In this document: piece by piece, positions 1-11,399 of the stretch
Layout: each line of letters starts with the position of its first letter
How positions within the stretch are numbered: the stretch's first letter is position 1
Source of the DNA: Penicillus capitatus
Lineage: Eukaryota > Chlorophyta
Length of the DNA: 64,000 nt
Assembly (NCBI GenBank): GCA_965649825.1
Contig: OZ287698.1
Span: 930,001 to 994,000, forward strand
Reading direction: 5' to 3'
The notes under the pieces: generated by a model
The model's input: the letters and a program-made list of their open reading frames with translations, nothing else
Databases searched by the model: none
Told to the model about the DNA's origin: nothing
Translations under genes and position numbers: made by a program

Positions 1-26
1 ACACGGCGCCAAAAGCCGTCCCTGAT

Positions 27-3000
27 ATGATGGCCGAGCGTCTTGACTGCAACGCGGATACAAATCACGACAATGACACACGTGGGTATGTTCGTTCTGG
101 GAATCGTCTGTTGAACCGGCTGTCGTTGTTGATGGACGCCACCGAGACTTCTGACCTCTTCCCGGTCGCAACGGACAGAGAACACCTCCTGGCTTCCGTT
201 TTCGGCCAGATCCCAGAATTTGCCGACCCAAAGAAGAAAGACGCCCTGCTTCAAACACAGGAGGAACCACTCAGCGCAGAAGAAGGTTGTTGGCGTATTT
301 CAGCGACACAGGGGTTGAACTGCTGTTCGGTGTCACAGAGCGCCGCGTTGAAGCTTGTTACTGTGAATTGTACCTCGACAGCGTCTCCTTCGTTTCGGTT
401 CAGCAACGCAACGGACCTCTGCTCTCATTGATACGTTCCACGGCACCCGGCAGCACGCTACCCGATGGGCTACAAGGCACAAACAACAATGAAAAAACCA
501 GAAAGCGCAGAAACCGCAGGAGGCCTATTCGTATCCAAGAAAGATCCCTCAAGAAAGCGCGGAAGGCCGAGAGAATCGTACGCCTTGAAGATGTCAAAAT
601 GCAAGGGATGCAAGAGGTGAAGATGGAGGTCGATTCGAGATCTGCCGTGACGGCAACGACGGAAGGCACGGTGGAGATTCCTCGTCTCTTGGCTGAGGGA
701 TGCAAAACGGCGAGGGTGCAGGTTCCCCCAGCAGCCTGTTCGATCTTTGCAACGGTGTTCTTTTCGCTGCCTTATGATCTGGAAGAGGTGCGAAAGCAGA
801 TGCTGGCTCAGTTTCCCTCTCTCCCGGCTACGGAACGCCCTCAGATGAAGATCGAGGGAGATTCCAATGTCTCTCCTCTTCTGTCGTTTCCTGGAGTGGT
901 ACGAGACATGAGGCTCCTCTATCGAGTTTCGGATTCAGCGGGGCCTTACTCTCCGACGTGGGAGAACAAGATCGATATGCGATGGCCTTTGTGCGAGAGA
1001 GAAATAAAGACAGAAATGTGCAGTAAAAGACGATGCCCTGCCCAACACAAGAGAGACTATGAATTGACTCAGGAAGAGAAGCTGCAGTTCAGTCGTTCTG
1101 TGGGCGAAGTCGATCGCCAACGATTTATGGGACAGTCGACCTCCTTCCTGCATTGGCCTGTGCGATCCGCCGATAGAAGGTGCGAGTGGAGGAGATCCTC
1201 TAGAATACAAACATGGATGTGTAGTGTGAGGATCTTGAGAGATGACATCCCATTGTACAAACGGAATCAAGAAGCGCCGATCCGAGAGTCAACCGCTCCC
1301 CTCCTTGCAACCCAGTCCAGTCTGCTCAGATCCGTTCAGCTCAATCTGGAGGATCTGAGGACAAGAGGCATACAGCTGTGCATGGATTACACAGCCGTGG
1401 ATATCTTGAAGAATTTTCCAAGCCCGCAAGAAATCTCTTCTTCTCATCCAAGTCAATCTCCAAGAGAAAGCAGGTCAGAAACGTACAGTACTGGAAATGC
1501 ATGATGCCTTGTGTGTTAGTGAGTTGTCCGATGTGGTCGACATATTGGAGGCGGCATTGGGCATGATCGAAGGGGGACAGTCTCTCAGTCTTGCTGCACG
1601 ACAGGCAGCGACGAAGTTCCTCTCCAAAAAACTTGCGATCTATCCCCACGAACGATTGCTGTGGCAACTCTATCTCGCTCTGTTCATGAGGGACGACACC
1701 GAAACCTGTCAGTCGAAACTGCATCAAGCTCAGTTGTGTACATCGATGTGTGGTCCTTGGTACCGAGCTGCTCTCATGCTGGCTGCCGTGAACCCGACAC
1801 CCGATTCGAAGATTCTCACGCTGAGAGAGACCATTCAATCGATCACTGCACAGGCGGATCCGATATTCACGCCATCCCGTCTGTCAGAGTGCTGTCTGGA
1901 TCTTGTGCTCAGAATTGTCCACGTTGAGCTCTCCACGACGAAGGGTCCATTCAACCGATTGGTGGGTTGCTGATTTTTTCGGCGATGCCAAGGTGTGTTT
2001 TGACAGGGTGCCTTTAGCATGGACTCAATGTCCATTCTGACATCGATCGTGGACGGCAGACGGCCAAAGAAAAAGACAAGTCCGCAGAGAAAAGACATTC
2101 TCGATGTGCTCCCTGTCTTGTCCAACGATCTGGACCAGGCATACATCTTTGCGCTCTCTATGGCTCACGGAGCGATACACGGCAAACTCCCTTTGGAATT
2201 CGTCCACGCTCTTGGATTTCCAAAGCACTTAAAGATCATTGCGTGGCCACGAAAAGTGAGCAGCCATCTGTGCAAACAATCACCGATCGAGCGAGCCGCT
2301 TAGGAACTGAATTCAGAGGAGACGCAAGCTGTTCAGACGATTCTCTCATGGGCAACGATCGAAAAAGAAGACGACGCTGGATTCTTCTCATCTTCTGCGA
2401 AATCCCCGGGCGTCATCCAGGCAAAGCAGGTGCCATCGATCGAAACGATCTCCAAGAGAACAACGCCATTTATGGGTCATAGGTCTTTGCCGCAAACGTG
2501 CTGCTTTTGCTTCAAGGATGCAAAGTGGCAGATGCCGTTAAATGTGTTAAAAACGTCTTCCGTGACTCTGTCGCCATTCTGCAAACAACGAACGAAACGC
2601 CCCATGTTCTGTTGACGGCGGCCAAGGTCCTGGATGCCGAAATTGCGGTCATGTCCCGAAGCAGCAAGCCCCAAACGAATCTTGGAAACGGCTATATCCT
2701 GGAGCAGATCATCGTCTCCTATTTGAACACTCACCAGATGGCGCTGCTCGAAGCTTGGCTGAAGATGGAGGACCTGCAAATTTCAGGCATGAGTCCTCGC
2801 GTTCAATTGGCTTTGTCAAGTTTCTATCTGTTGAATGGAGACTCTGAGAAATTCTTCGTCCGTGACGCCCCTGTGCCGGAGATCCATTATCAGACAGAAG
2901 ACGAAGAAATACCTGTAGAGAAATCCTCATCGGCAGCCGATTCCGCAGAAAAGATCATCCGTCATATCCATGCTTTCTATAATCGCATCGTCAGAAATGA

Positions 3001-3748
3001 ACCGATCGATGTGGAACGATTCCTGCGCTGCGCCATGGACCTTGCTCAGGATAACGGAGACTTATCCGAGAGGCTCTGGATGGAGATGCTCGTCCTCTTA
3101 TCCGCGGCGTTACCCAAGAATGACTTCAACGAACGTCCCACATCAAACACGCTTCAATTGTCGCCTGTTCCCAATAGAGAGATCCCCTTCCCAGTCGTGC
3201 GAGAATACCTGACTCTGCGAAAGAGAGCTGTCTCTGGACTGCTCGCCATGATCGAGGTCTACATCAAGAACCATGTGTCGCATGTGGATGCGCTGGACAA
3301 CGTGGTGGACAAGACAGAAGATCTGCCTCCGATGCTCAAATCCGTGCTCGATCCACCGCAGCTGCCGGTCTTTTCTTGTCTGCTGGACCATCTGCGCATT
3401 ATCCTTCCTCTTCTCGAAGAGCATGAAGTGTGACATCGCAGCCATTGAGTGAGATTCTGATGGTGTTTACAGGTGATGCGATTGGTAGAGCTGCTCTGTG
3501 TGATGTTCCCCACATCGCCTCAACTGGCTGAGTTCTTGATCGATGCCATTGTGTTTGTGCCAAGCTGCAGCCGCAGCTGTCTGCGCTACCTTGTCACCCA
3601 ACTGTTGCATTCGATCCCCACCGCAGGGTTCGATGTGTGGGTACGAGCGATCGACATTGGCTACGAACATGGTTCTTCCCTCGGCCGCGAACTCTCCTCC
3701 TTTGCCAAACATACTTACCCAGACTGGAAGTTTCGCGCACGTTTGTGA
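27..3748 (+). CDS. ZFC3H1/Red1-like zinc-finger protein with HAT-like helices, multi-exon
   Basis: Multi-exon gene. Around 990-1070 the product has a C-x8-C-x5-C-x3-H signature (PLCEREIKTEMC, then SKRRCPAQH and RDY) that fits the 'putative zinc-finger' domain of ZFC3H1 and fission-yeast Red1. A basic, lysine/arginine-rich stretch precedes it (about 500-620). Downstream exons (1497-1970, about 2019-2300, 2498-3430, 3473-3748) encode helical, leucine-rich sequence of half-a-TPR type, for example near residues WQLYLALF and LLHSIPTAGFDVWVRAI. The last intron (about 3430-3473) ends in TTTACAG and joins LEEHE to VMRLVELL. In known relatives the protein links nuclear poly(A) RNA to the exosome (PAXT/MTREC). 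The 5' part is uncertain: two frames overlap at 287-431, and the ATG at 27 may not be the true start. Family call rests on the zinc-finger pattern plus helical repeats. Confidence 0.6.
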
Positions 3749-3913
3749 ACGCTTCTGAAAATCGCTCCTTTAAAAAGCTCACAGTGCTCAAGTAACAGCG
3801 TCCGTGATATAAATGATGTTCATGACCGTGCGCGTACTGTCGACAGTGATGACATCCATGTCTTATTCTCAGTTGATTTGCGCTTAATCCGTATGAAATG
3901 ACAGTTTCTGGCT

Positions 3914-6900
3914 CTACACTGGGGCACTGCTTCCAGCTCCAGCATACATGGGCGCATTATCCTTCGTTTCCTTTGTTGTTTCTTGTTGACTGTCTGGCCA
4001 ATCGCTCAACGAGATCTCCTGAGCGACCATCGCAGCCCTCTGAGTCTTCCGCTTTTTGATCAGCCTGGCCACAAGCACCACGACGAGGGCAAAGCACACG
4101 GCTGCAATGGTTGCCAGTATAGGGACAAGGATGTTAGATGAGGAGCTCGATGTTGCAGACGTAATAGATGGCGAGGCTTGTGTGGACAAGCGGTCCGATA
4201 GACTGCGCACAGCTGTGCTTTCTTCGTTCCTTTCTTCGAGATCTGTGGCAATGAGGCTTTCAGGCGCCGTCGATGCCTCTGTCTCCACTTCCTCTTCCAA
4301 GTCTGTAGCAGTAATGCTGGCAGGTGCCTCCGCCCCATTGCAATCCAGATCTTGAATGTAGAAGGACTCACTAGGTAACGGACATTCATAACCAAATCTG
4401 TTTCCCTGCACACAGGAGACAAAGAGAATGGAGTGCCCGAGTTATGATTCGCTTGCTTTTAGGAAGAATTGACGATCGACGTCTGAATTTTCTGAAGCAT
4501 ACAAGAACTTGGGAATCTTCCCAGAAAGCTCGTTGTTCGACAAGTCCATCGTCTACGCCGTGGCCACGAGATCACATCAATCTGCGAGAAATCTTTGAGT
4601 GTACCGTGGGTTCGGTTGAGGTGACCAGGGCTATCTTTGCCCAGGTCTTCGGGATGTTTCCAGTAAATGCGTTGCTCGAGAGATTAAGAGTGTGGACGTA
4701 TCGAAAGTTGTTGTCTTCGGACGGCAACTCCCCGCTGATGGACACAACATTCCTTTAGCAACAGCGACATACAACGCTGCTTACGTCATCTTATTCCCAG
4801 ACAAGTCTAGTCGCCGAAGGCTGATATGTCTGGCCAGTTTCGGAGGAAACTCTCCCTGAACCAACAATCGCAATGGCGAAGATGCAAGCAGATGTGAACT
4901 TGCCTCAATCTGGTTATGCGCAGCATAGAAATTGATGATGCCTCTGGGCACTGTCGGACTATCGTACCATGCCTCATCAAATCTGCTGAAGCTGTTAGAC
5001 GTCAGATTCACTCGGAGATAGTAAGGATAGAGTGGATTGTGGGGGTTAAGCATCCAGCCCGGTATCTCTCCCTCCAACTGGTTATCGTCCAGACGGAGAG
5101 AGCGCAGAAGGCCAATAGTGCTCCATTCGTTCGGAATGGTGCCATTCAGCGCATTGGACTGAAAGTAAAGGACATGCAGAAGGGGTAACTTGCCGAGACT
5201 TGCAGGAAGAGGGCCACTCAAAGCATTGTTTTCCAGAAACAACTCCAAAAGAAGCGGCAAATCACCGAGATCCGACGGGATCGGACCCGAAAAATTGTTG
5301 TGACTCAAATCGAGCACAATGAGATTGGAAACATTGCCAACACTGGGCGAGATGGGTCCAGACAGACTGTTATTGCGCAAAACGATCATTTCCAGATTAC
5401 TCGCCGTGGAGAAAAAGTCGTCGGGGAGATCTCCCGTCAATCGATTGTGGCTGACATTCAGACCCTTGAGGCCTCTGCCAGCCACCAGATCCTCCGAGAT
5501 GGAGCCCGTCAACCGATTCTCTGCCAGGTCAATGAACTGTAGATGTTGCGAATTGTTGAAGCCTTTCGGAATGCCTCCACTCAACTGATTGGCTGATAGG
5601 TCCAGAATTTGCAGATTGCGAAAGTCCGCCCAACTCTCCGGTATTGTGCCTTTAATGACCAAGACCTATGGTCACTGAAAGGGGAACAGCAATGGCCTAC
5701 CTGTGAACGCATTGTCCGCCAGGAAGAGATCGAGCAACCTGGAGTCCTCGAATGTCACATTCGGAAGCTCTCCACTTAGTCGATTGCCATCTGGAAGGCA
5801 GGAATGTCGTGGACAGGCGAGTCAGATTCAAATAGGTACAGAGATTGATCCCTCTGAACTTCGATCCGGCGTCCAGAAGACAGTGAGGAAGTGGTCCAGT
5901 GATGCCGCAGTCCACGAGATTGAGCTGAAGAAGAGATCCCTGTCGTGCAATCTCGCACACTGGCGCATCTCGATCCGTTGCATCTTCAGCGAGATCTCCA
6001 GTAAAGGACGCGCCCCAAATCTCAATCTGCTGCAAGCTCTTGAATCCGAGCACGTCCTCCAAGACGTCATCCAGTCGACCCTGACTCAACGATATCCCAA
6101 GGCGAAGAGATCGGGAAAGGGTTCAGTCAGACCTTCAATTGATTGCCTTTCAAGTGGAGTTTCTCCAATCGTCGAAATTTCGCCAGCTCTTGACCAGGAA
6201 ACACACAACTCATGTTCTGGTCGTTCAAATCCAATCGAATGAGATGTCCTACAGAACAATGCGAGACACATGCGAGGTCAAACGCGACCAAAGGCGAGTA
6301 CCGTCATCGCAATAGTTGCCAACGTAATGGCAGAAATCTGTGGCCTCTGTGTTGTCCTGTTCGATGTGTTCCTTCCATTTCTTACAACGCTCCTCTTCTT
6401 GACAACACCTGAAATGTCACGCAAGTCATCATCTGGGGTTGGACAGGAGATGTGATTGCTCACTCTTGGAATATGTTGTCCAGAGCGTTCTGTTCTCTCT
6501 TTACCAAATTTCGTGTTGCGTACGAATACTCGATCTCCAAGGAGACACTGGCAGAGACTCCTACTGCTTCGACCAACTATGTGTGCAAAGGTGTGAACCA
6601 GTCAGTCTCTTCAACAGGACAGGAATGTCCTACGGTGCACGTAATGAAAGCCACCAACGTCTCATTTAGTCTCCTGCTGACACGTGTGTATTCTGGATCA
6701 TGCTTCGAGATAAACACGTAATCATTGCCGTGTCGATGATCTGCGTACGATTGTCAGCCATTTCACCGGGATTCAGAACAGACCTGATTTCCATTTGTAA
6801 TCGTAATCGAGAGGCACTGAGCCAGTTGTCCCTGGGTATAGAAACCCCGGTCGGCAGAAGATGTCCACATCTGACGCAGGCAACACCAAGTCTACTGTCA

Positions 6901-7214
6901 AAAGTACGTCTGGAAAAGTGTCCCCTCTTGCTGGGACGACCAGTTGTCGCGCCCATTTTCCGAACTGATGTGACACGACATGCACATATTTCACTCAAAA
7001 GCGAGAAATGGGATGCTCTTGCCGATGGCATTGAGATGACTATGCCGTATCCTTCTGAAGATGGAAGCACAGATGCGTCAGGTGGCGACGGACCGACGAT
7101 CTCAGATTCCTCGTCAATTGCCGGAGCACTTTCAGGAGATTCCGCCTGACCCTCAGCCCATGGAACTGAGACAAGCAGCACACAGAGCAACAGGGGATTC
7201 CAGAGATCGTGCAT
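3914..7214 (-). CDS. Plant-type LRR receptor-like membrane protein
   Basis: Starts at 7214 with a signal peptide (MHDLWNPLLLCVLLVSVPWA). A cysteine-containing segment of about 150 residues follows. Leucine-rich repeats run from about 6240 to 4450 and many units fit LxxLxLxxNxLxGxIP, e.g. LDLSHNNFSGPIPSDLG and LDLSANQLSGGIP. A single membrane helix lies near the end (about 4060-4120, ILVPILATIAAVCFALVVVL), followed by a basic stop-transfer stretch (ARLIKKRKTQR) and a cytoplasmic tail of about 45 residues without a kinase. A Ser/Thr/Glu-rich stalk precedes the helix. Frame changes near 4.4-4.8, 5.66, 6.1 and 6.3-6.8 kb are consistent with short introns. Likely a surface receptor-like or adhesion protein; the ligand is unknown. 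The 3' end converges on the ZFC3H1-like gene, 165 bp away. Exon limits in the 6.3-6.9 kb part are not resolved. Confidence 0.72.
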
Positions 7215-7486
7215 TTTAAAGCCGCGACCCATGTGCGTTCGCGCAACTCTTCCTTCGGTGTCAAGAGGTCAGTAGGTTGCTACGATTCCAAGCGGTGTAA
7301 TAGACACACAAGGTTTGATGCGGTCTATCTCGTTGTTAACCAACGGACAGCGACGCGTTGTACGGCGAGTCACTTAAACGCAATGACACATTTCTTCAGC
7401 CAAACAGATGGTCGTCGATCACTGTGTCATGAAGTTCGATCGATCGTCGTGTTTCGACGGACACATTGACCAGCACGCATAAACCA

Positions 7487-7912
7487 TCAAAACTCGATAG
7501 ATTTTATCCGCTGGAGTCTCTCGCACGCAGCCTCTACGCGAGTCTGACGGGCGAGTTGGATATCCTTTGGCATGATGATCACACGTTTGGTGTGAATTGC
7601 GCAGTGGTCGGTGTTCTCGAACAGTCCAACCAGATAGGATTCGACAGCTTCTTGCGAGGCCATTACTGCCGACGCTTGCAAGCGCAGATCGGATTTGTAC
7701 TCTGGTGTATGCTCGGAACGAGGTGTTGAAAGGTAGCTTGCGAATGAGCAGCTCCGTTGGCCTCGGGTACTTGCGGATCCGGCGCAGCGCGATGGTCCCT
7801 GCGCAGCATCGTTGCGGTTTCTTTACTTCACCCGCAGCTAGCGCCGACTTCCTTACCGCCTTGATTGCACTGTTTGCTTTCTGGGTGCTTTGCCTCTAGT
7901 CGACTTTCGCGA
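7487..7912 (-). pseudogene. Histone H3-like gene, frame-broken
   Basis: Read on the minus strand, three pieces in different frames line up with histone H3 from N- to C-terminus. About 7860-7910 gives [14 protein letters not shown]. About 7700-7850 gives [18 protein letters not shown] followed by [21 protein letters not shown]. 7487-7681 gives [18 protein letters not shown] and then [19 protein letters not shown]. The first break looks like two extra bases after KQT (about 7865-7875). The second looks like a two-base loss just after LPF (31 nt where 33 are expected). No intron-like GT...AG explains either. The C-terminus carries an odd extension after the position where H3 normally ends (RGERA replaced by [16 protein letters not shown]). 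Either a decayed H3 copy or a diverged variant with sequence errors; I favour a pseudogene. Confidence 0.72.
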
Positions 7913-8303
7913 TAAAATCTCGTTTTCGATTTACTCCGACGCCGCCGATGCTAAGCTAATAGACGCGAGTAAATGCAAAAACTACAGGCGCGTCGACACA
8001 CGTCGATTAATACTCGCATCGCATCGAGCCCGACACGAACTCGATCCTGTCCGATTCTCCGGGTATTTATTGACGCGTGTCGACGTACTTGCAGTGTTTG
8101 CATTTACTCAAAAGTGGCTGTGTCGGAGATTAAATCCACACACCACCGTAGGCAACCATCGCGACTGTTGTGCGTCACAATAACCATCCAGGCGCTTCCT
8201 AACCATGGAGAGCGACCAATGGATGGGTTTCTTTGCAACTGCCTCATAACAGTAGGGAGGTGGTTGTCCGGTGCATAGACAAGTTCGCAGTTGTTAGAAG
8301 TAA

Positions 8304-8427
8304 AGGTTAGGAATCCGTAACCACCTGTGTATTTAAGGGCGACCTTTCCTCTGTTATTATTCTTGAGGTTAGGAATCCGTAACCACCTGTGTATTTAAGG
8401 GCGACCTTTCCTCTGTGATTATTCTCG
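8304..8427. repeat. 62-bp tandem duplication containing a TATA-like box
   Basis: Two adjacent copies, 8304-8365 and 8366-8427, nearly identical over 62 bp with a few differences at the 3' end. Each begins AGGTTAGGAATCCGTAACCA and contains GTGTATTTAAGG, a TATA-like motif. Just after copy 2 comes GAGTTTCCGTTGCTATC. A similar pair of elements (GAGTATTTAAG, then GAGTTTCCATTGTCATC) occurs near 45174-45240. This may be a duplicated core promoter, possibly from a mobile element. Confidence 0.7.
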
Positions 8428-9320
8428 AGTTTCCGTTGCTATCGTCCGAGCGTTCGTTTGCGTCGTCGTTGCGTGCCGTTTCGACTCTGAGTTGTACCAA
8501 GTGTTTACATCGATCCCGATATGCTGTTTGTTAACACCGACAGAAATTCAACAACAATGCACAGAATTACGAACAACAGAATCACACGACTCGAAAGAGC
8601 AATGCTAAACCGTCCATTCGACAGAGTTTCTAGAAGAAGTAGAGATAAATGAGGGAGAAGAGGAGAAAGGTAAACGACACAGATTGAGTGGGACTAACGC
8701 GGAGACAAAGTAATTGTGGCTTCAGCATTGCAAAATGGAAAATCTCTGCTTGCCAAGTGGCGCTAGATGCTGACTGTCATGCTCTCGCGTGGAAGTCGCA
8801 TCAGCTGCCTCGTTTCTTCGGGATTCTGTGTTTGAAGAGGCACTCAACGTCTTGTCAGGAGCACGATCCTATGGCCCTGAGCGTTGAATGATTCAACTTA
8901 CCTGTGAAGTCTTGTCACATTCTGCATACTAATGGGCGCATCAGAATAACAAACAACCTTGCTCTATAAGCCGAAAGCCTTCCGCTGTGTTTGATATCTT
9001 TAGAGCAGCCGTTCTCCGCGTGACACTGTCGATGATGTACTCACTCACTTATTAAAGATGCTTCTTGTGTGCTTGTAAACTGCCGCATCTTTCTGTGCAA
9101 TATAACAAATCGAGGCATGTTTATCTGTGACATGAACAACGGGTATGACGTAAATGGACACAGAACAGTTCCAACAAGCAAAAACCGAAAAGTGTATATC
9201 GCAGCTAGATGGATCCTTACCGATTCGTGCCTCTTCCTCAACCGATTGTTCAGCTGGACCTGGCGTTTCCTTGTTTCCGAAATCCCCGACCGCTAGATCG
9301 GCACTGACGTCCTCCGAGCT

Positions 9321-9433
9321 ATCGATGGGCGATCGAACAAATGGACGACGCCAAAGGTGTGCGATCGAACATCGCGAGATCGATCGATCGATCGGATATC
9401 GATAGGCGATCGAACAAATGGACGACGCTAAAG
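9321..9433. repeat. 36-bp direct repeat, two copies
   Basis: Copies at 9321-9356 and 9398-9433 share the core GGCGATCGAACAAATGGACG and differ at about two positions. They are separated by a GATC-rich spacer. No coding role is seen. Confidence 0.75.
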
Positions 9434-9671
9434 AAGGGTCACAGAGGTTTAGGTGGGTTTTTATACTTTCGGATAGGCTATGGTGGACATATCATTTAAA
9501 GAGTCAGATTCGGATCGGATCGGAAAGTTTGTTTTGGGAGCCTTAGGCATTAAGCACTATGTTTCTCTTTATTGGAGCCTCGATTGTGTTCGATCTTACG
9601 GCAACAGTTATCGATAAACACACATCGTTTAATCGAAACCGTGTTCCTTAAAATCAGACCGACGGAATCTG

Positions 9672-10556
9672 TTTCTGGAAGAAAAACGTAAAAACTGCCG
9701 ATGATCTAACCGACGACGACGGTGTCGTATCGTAGGTAATGGCAGCGAAGTAAACTGCCTCTTTCATCATCGCTCACACACCTGCAGTCCTTTTCTCTGA
9801 ACTGTCACTGAAGCAAAAGGTGTGACCGAATGACGGTTGCTTTGGAGGTAAACAGAGGGCCGTTCTTGAGATAATTCGATCGATCTAGGGCCATGATATA
9901 ATGCCGCCGCTGTAGCAAACAGAACTCTGAGCTACGATACTGTGAGAGACTGGAGAGACTTGAGTAAAGAGCATGCGAATGAGTTTGTCCAATCCGCCGA
10001 CAACGAAGTATCCGCCGAAGTCATTGGCTTCCTCTCCTCTTTGATAGAGCTCATCTTTTGATTTACCGTGCAGATGACACAACGCACTCTGTAACATAAT
10101 CGGCCAATTGCCTAGTCTGCCAGAGAGCAAGCGATGCACTCAGTAGGGAGATCCATGGCGCCGTGGTTCACCTACCCAACCGTCACACGAATGCGATTGA
10201 TCACCACATCCACGTGCAACGGCGCCGCATAAGTGAGTTTCTGTGAAGCAGGAAGAGTGATTAGTGGATGAGAGGGTTGACAGAGGAGATCGACCATTTC
10301 ACGACACTCTCGGGGATAGATCGCACCACCATCTTTCGCCAAGGGATGTATCGGTTTCCCGAAAACGGGATTCGAAATGGTCATCCGATAGATCTTCTCC
10401 GTCACGGGATGCTGAACCTGAGTCCCAGTGTCCGAATGTCCATTCTCTGAGGTCGGTTGGGTGATCGAACCTCGACCGGTTTCACACTTTTGACGACGCA
10501 CGTCAGAAGTCCTCTGACGAAATAATCAAACGACGCGATGGCTCGGCGAGCCGCGG
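9672..10556 (-). pseudogene. 5'-truncated, 3'-truncated RPA2 (Pol I subunit 2) fragment
   Basis: Duplicate of the N-terminal third of the RPA2 gene at 57645-62050. Recognisable parts are the segment ending KPVEV (near 10480), [20 protein letters not shown] (about 10390-10330) and [20 protein letters not shown] (about 10120-10060), followed by [18 protein letters not shown]. Splice sites are kept. The fragment lacks the start codon and promoter, because of the internal deletion, and everything after the FFLP region, so it cannot make a polymerase subunit. One visible replacement against the intact copy is IML for IMV. Few other changes are seen, so the duplication looks fairly recent. Confidence 0.85.
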
Positions 10557-10671
10557 CGTGTACAATGACGATTGTCATCCGCGACCCAGACGTGACGTGC
10601 CATTTCTCCATACCCCTCGTTGCGTTTCACGGTTTAAGCGATTTTTGACTCCCTCTTTTTCTTGTTGAAAA

Positions 10672-11300
10672 ATGCTGAAAAGAATTGGGCGTCGTTTCTA
10701 CGCTGCTAAATATGTCTATTCGATTCATCTCCACAGAGTCAGCCCATGGTTTATGCATGAAAAGCCAGCACGAGTTACATGGAAACGCGGTTCCAAGAAG
10801 CACAAGAAAGGTCATACGAAGCCACGCATGCCTGTGCGTACGCCGGGTGCACACATAAACAATGGCTCCCTCGAAATTGAAGAGAATTTCGAGCTCGGTG
10901 TTACGCTCTACGCCGTAGACAACCGCCATCCTCAAAGCGCACAAACTAACAAGGCGACACGTGTCTCTTCATTAGGAAAGCAACAAAACGAAGAAAACAG
11001 GACCTTATGGCACAAAGGAGCTCAGGCTCGTCATCACGGAAGTCGGCGATGACGGAGACCTCTACTCGATTCTTGGAAACTTGACCATTAACCTTAATGA
11101 GTATGTGGGTTTGACAAACCACAAGTTGCGTGTACCGGTAGAGTGCGATTCGGAAATCATTGAAGCTGTGGGTCGACCGCACTTTGAAATCAGCATCAGG
11201 TATCGTGCCGACGATGATCATGAGCAGCAGTACAGTTCTGATCGCCTTGTTAGGTCTTGGTACAGACAAGGGACAGGCGATACAAGCCAGAGCAGGGGCT
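10672..11300 (+). pseudogene. NT-C2 domain gene fragment (duplicate)
   Basis: Copy of the first exons of the NT-C2 gene at 54734-56873. Exon 1 (10672 to about 10914) starts MLKRIGRRFYAAKYVYSIHL. After an intron ending CATTAG (about 10976), exon 2 encodes TKELRLVITEVGDDGDLYS and INLNEYVGLTNHKLRVPVE. The N-terminal C2 (EEIG1/EHBP1-type) domain is complete down to FEISIR. The third exon leaves the duplicated sequence near 11300 and stops after TSQSRGYSPT, so the long acidic tail of the parent is lost. The domain itself is open and could still be expressed as a short C2-only protein; 'pseudogene' is a judgement. A PAN-type gene copy follows on the same strand. Confidence 0.75.
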
Positions 11301-11399
11301 ACAGCCCCACTTAACTGGCTCCAATTCGGATTTTGTACGAAGCTTGAAAGCACCAAGTGCTTATTCCCTGCTGCTCCATTTCGCATCTCTCGTTCTCTT

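Larger units (their letters stand above)
7913..9670. other. Gene-poor stretch with direct repeats
   Basis: I see no supportable gene here. Short ORFs on both strands lack recognisable motifs and splice context. The stretch contains a 62-bp tandem duplication (8304-8427) and a 36-bp direct repeat (9321-9356 and 9398-9433), plus a run of GATC-rich sequence near 9375-9405. It separates the H3-like relic from the inverted-duplication block that begins near 9672. Confidence 0.5.
9672..11300. repeat. Inverted copy of 56252-58620 with an internal deletion
   Basis: The reverse complement of this block matches 56252-58620 almost base for base, except that about 750 bp of the other copy (roughly 56985-57735) is missing here. 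The missing part includes the RPA2 start codon and first-exon beginning. The deletion joins the region reading TCTGGGTCGCGGATGACA to CGCGGCTCGCCGAGCC. Homology stops near 9672, inside the RPA2 reading frame, and near 11300, inside an NT-C2 exon. The copy therefore holds only parts of two genes whose intact forms lie at 54.7-62.05 kb. Confidence 0.85.
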
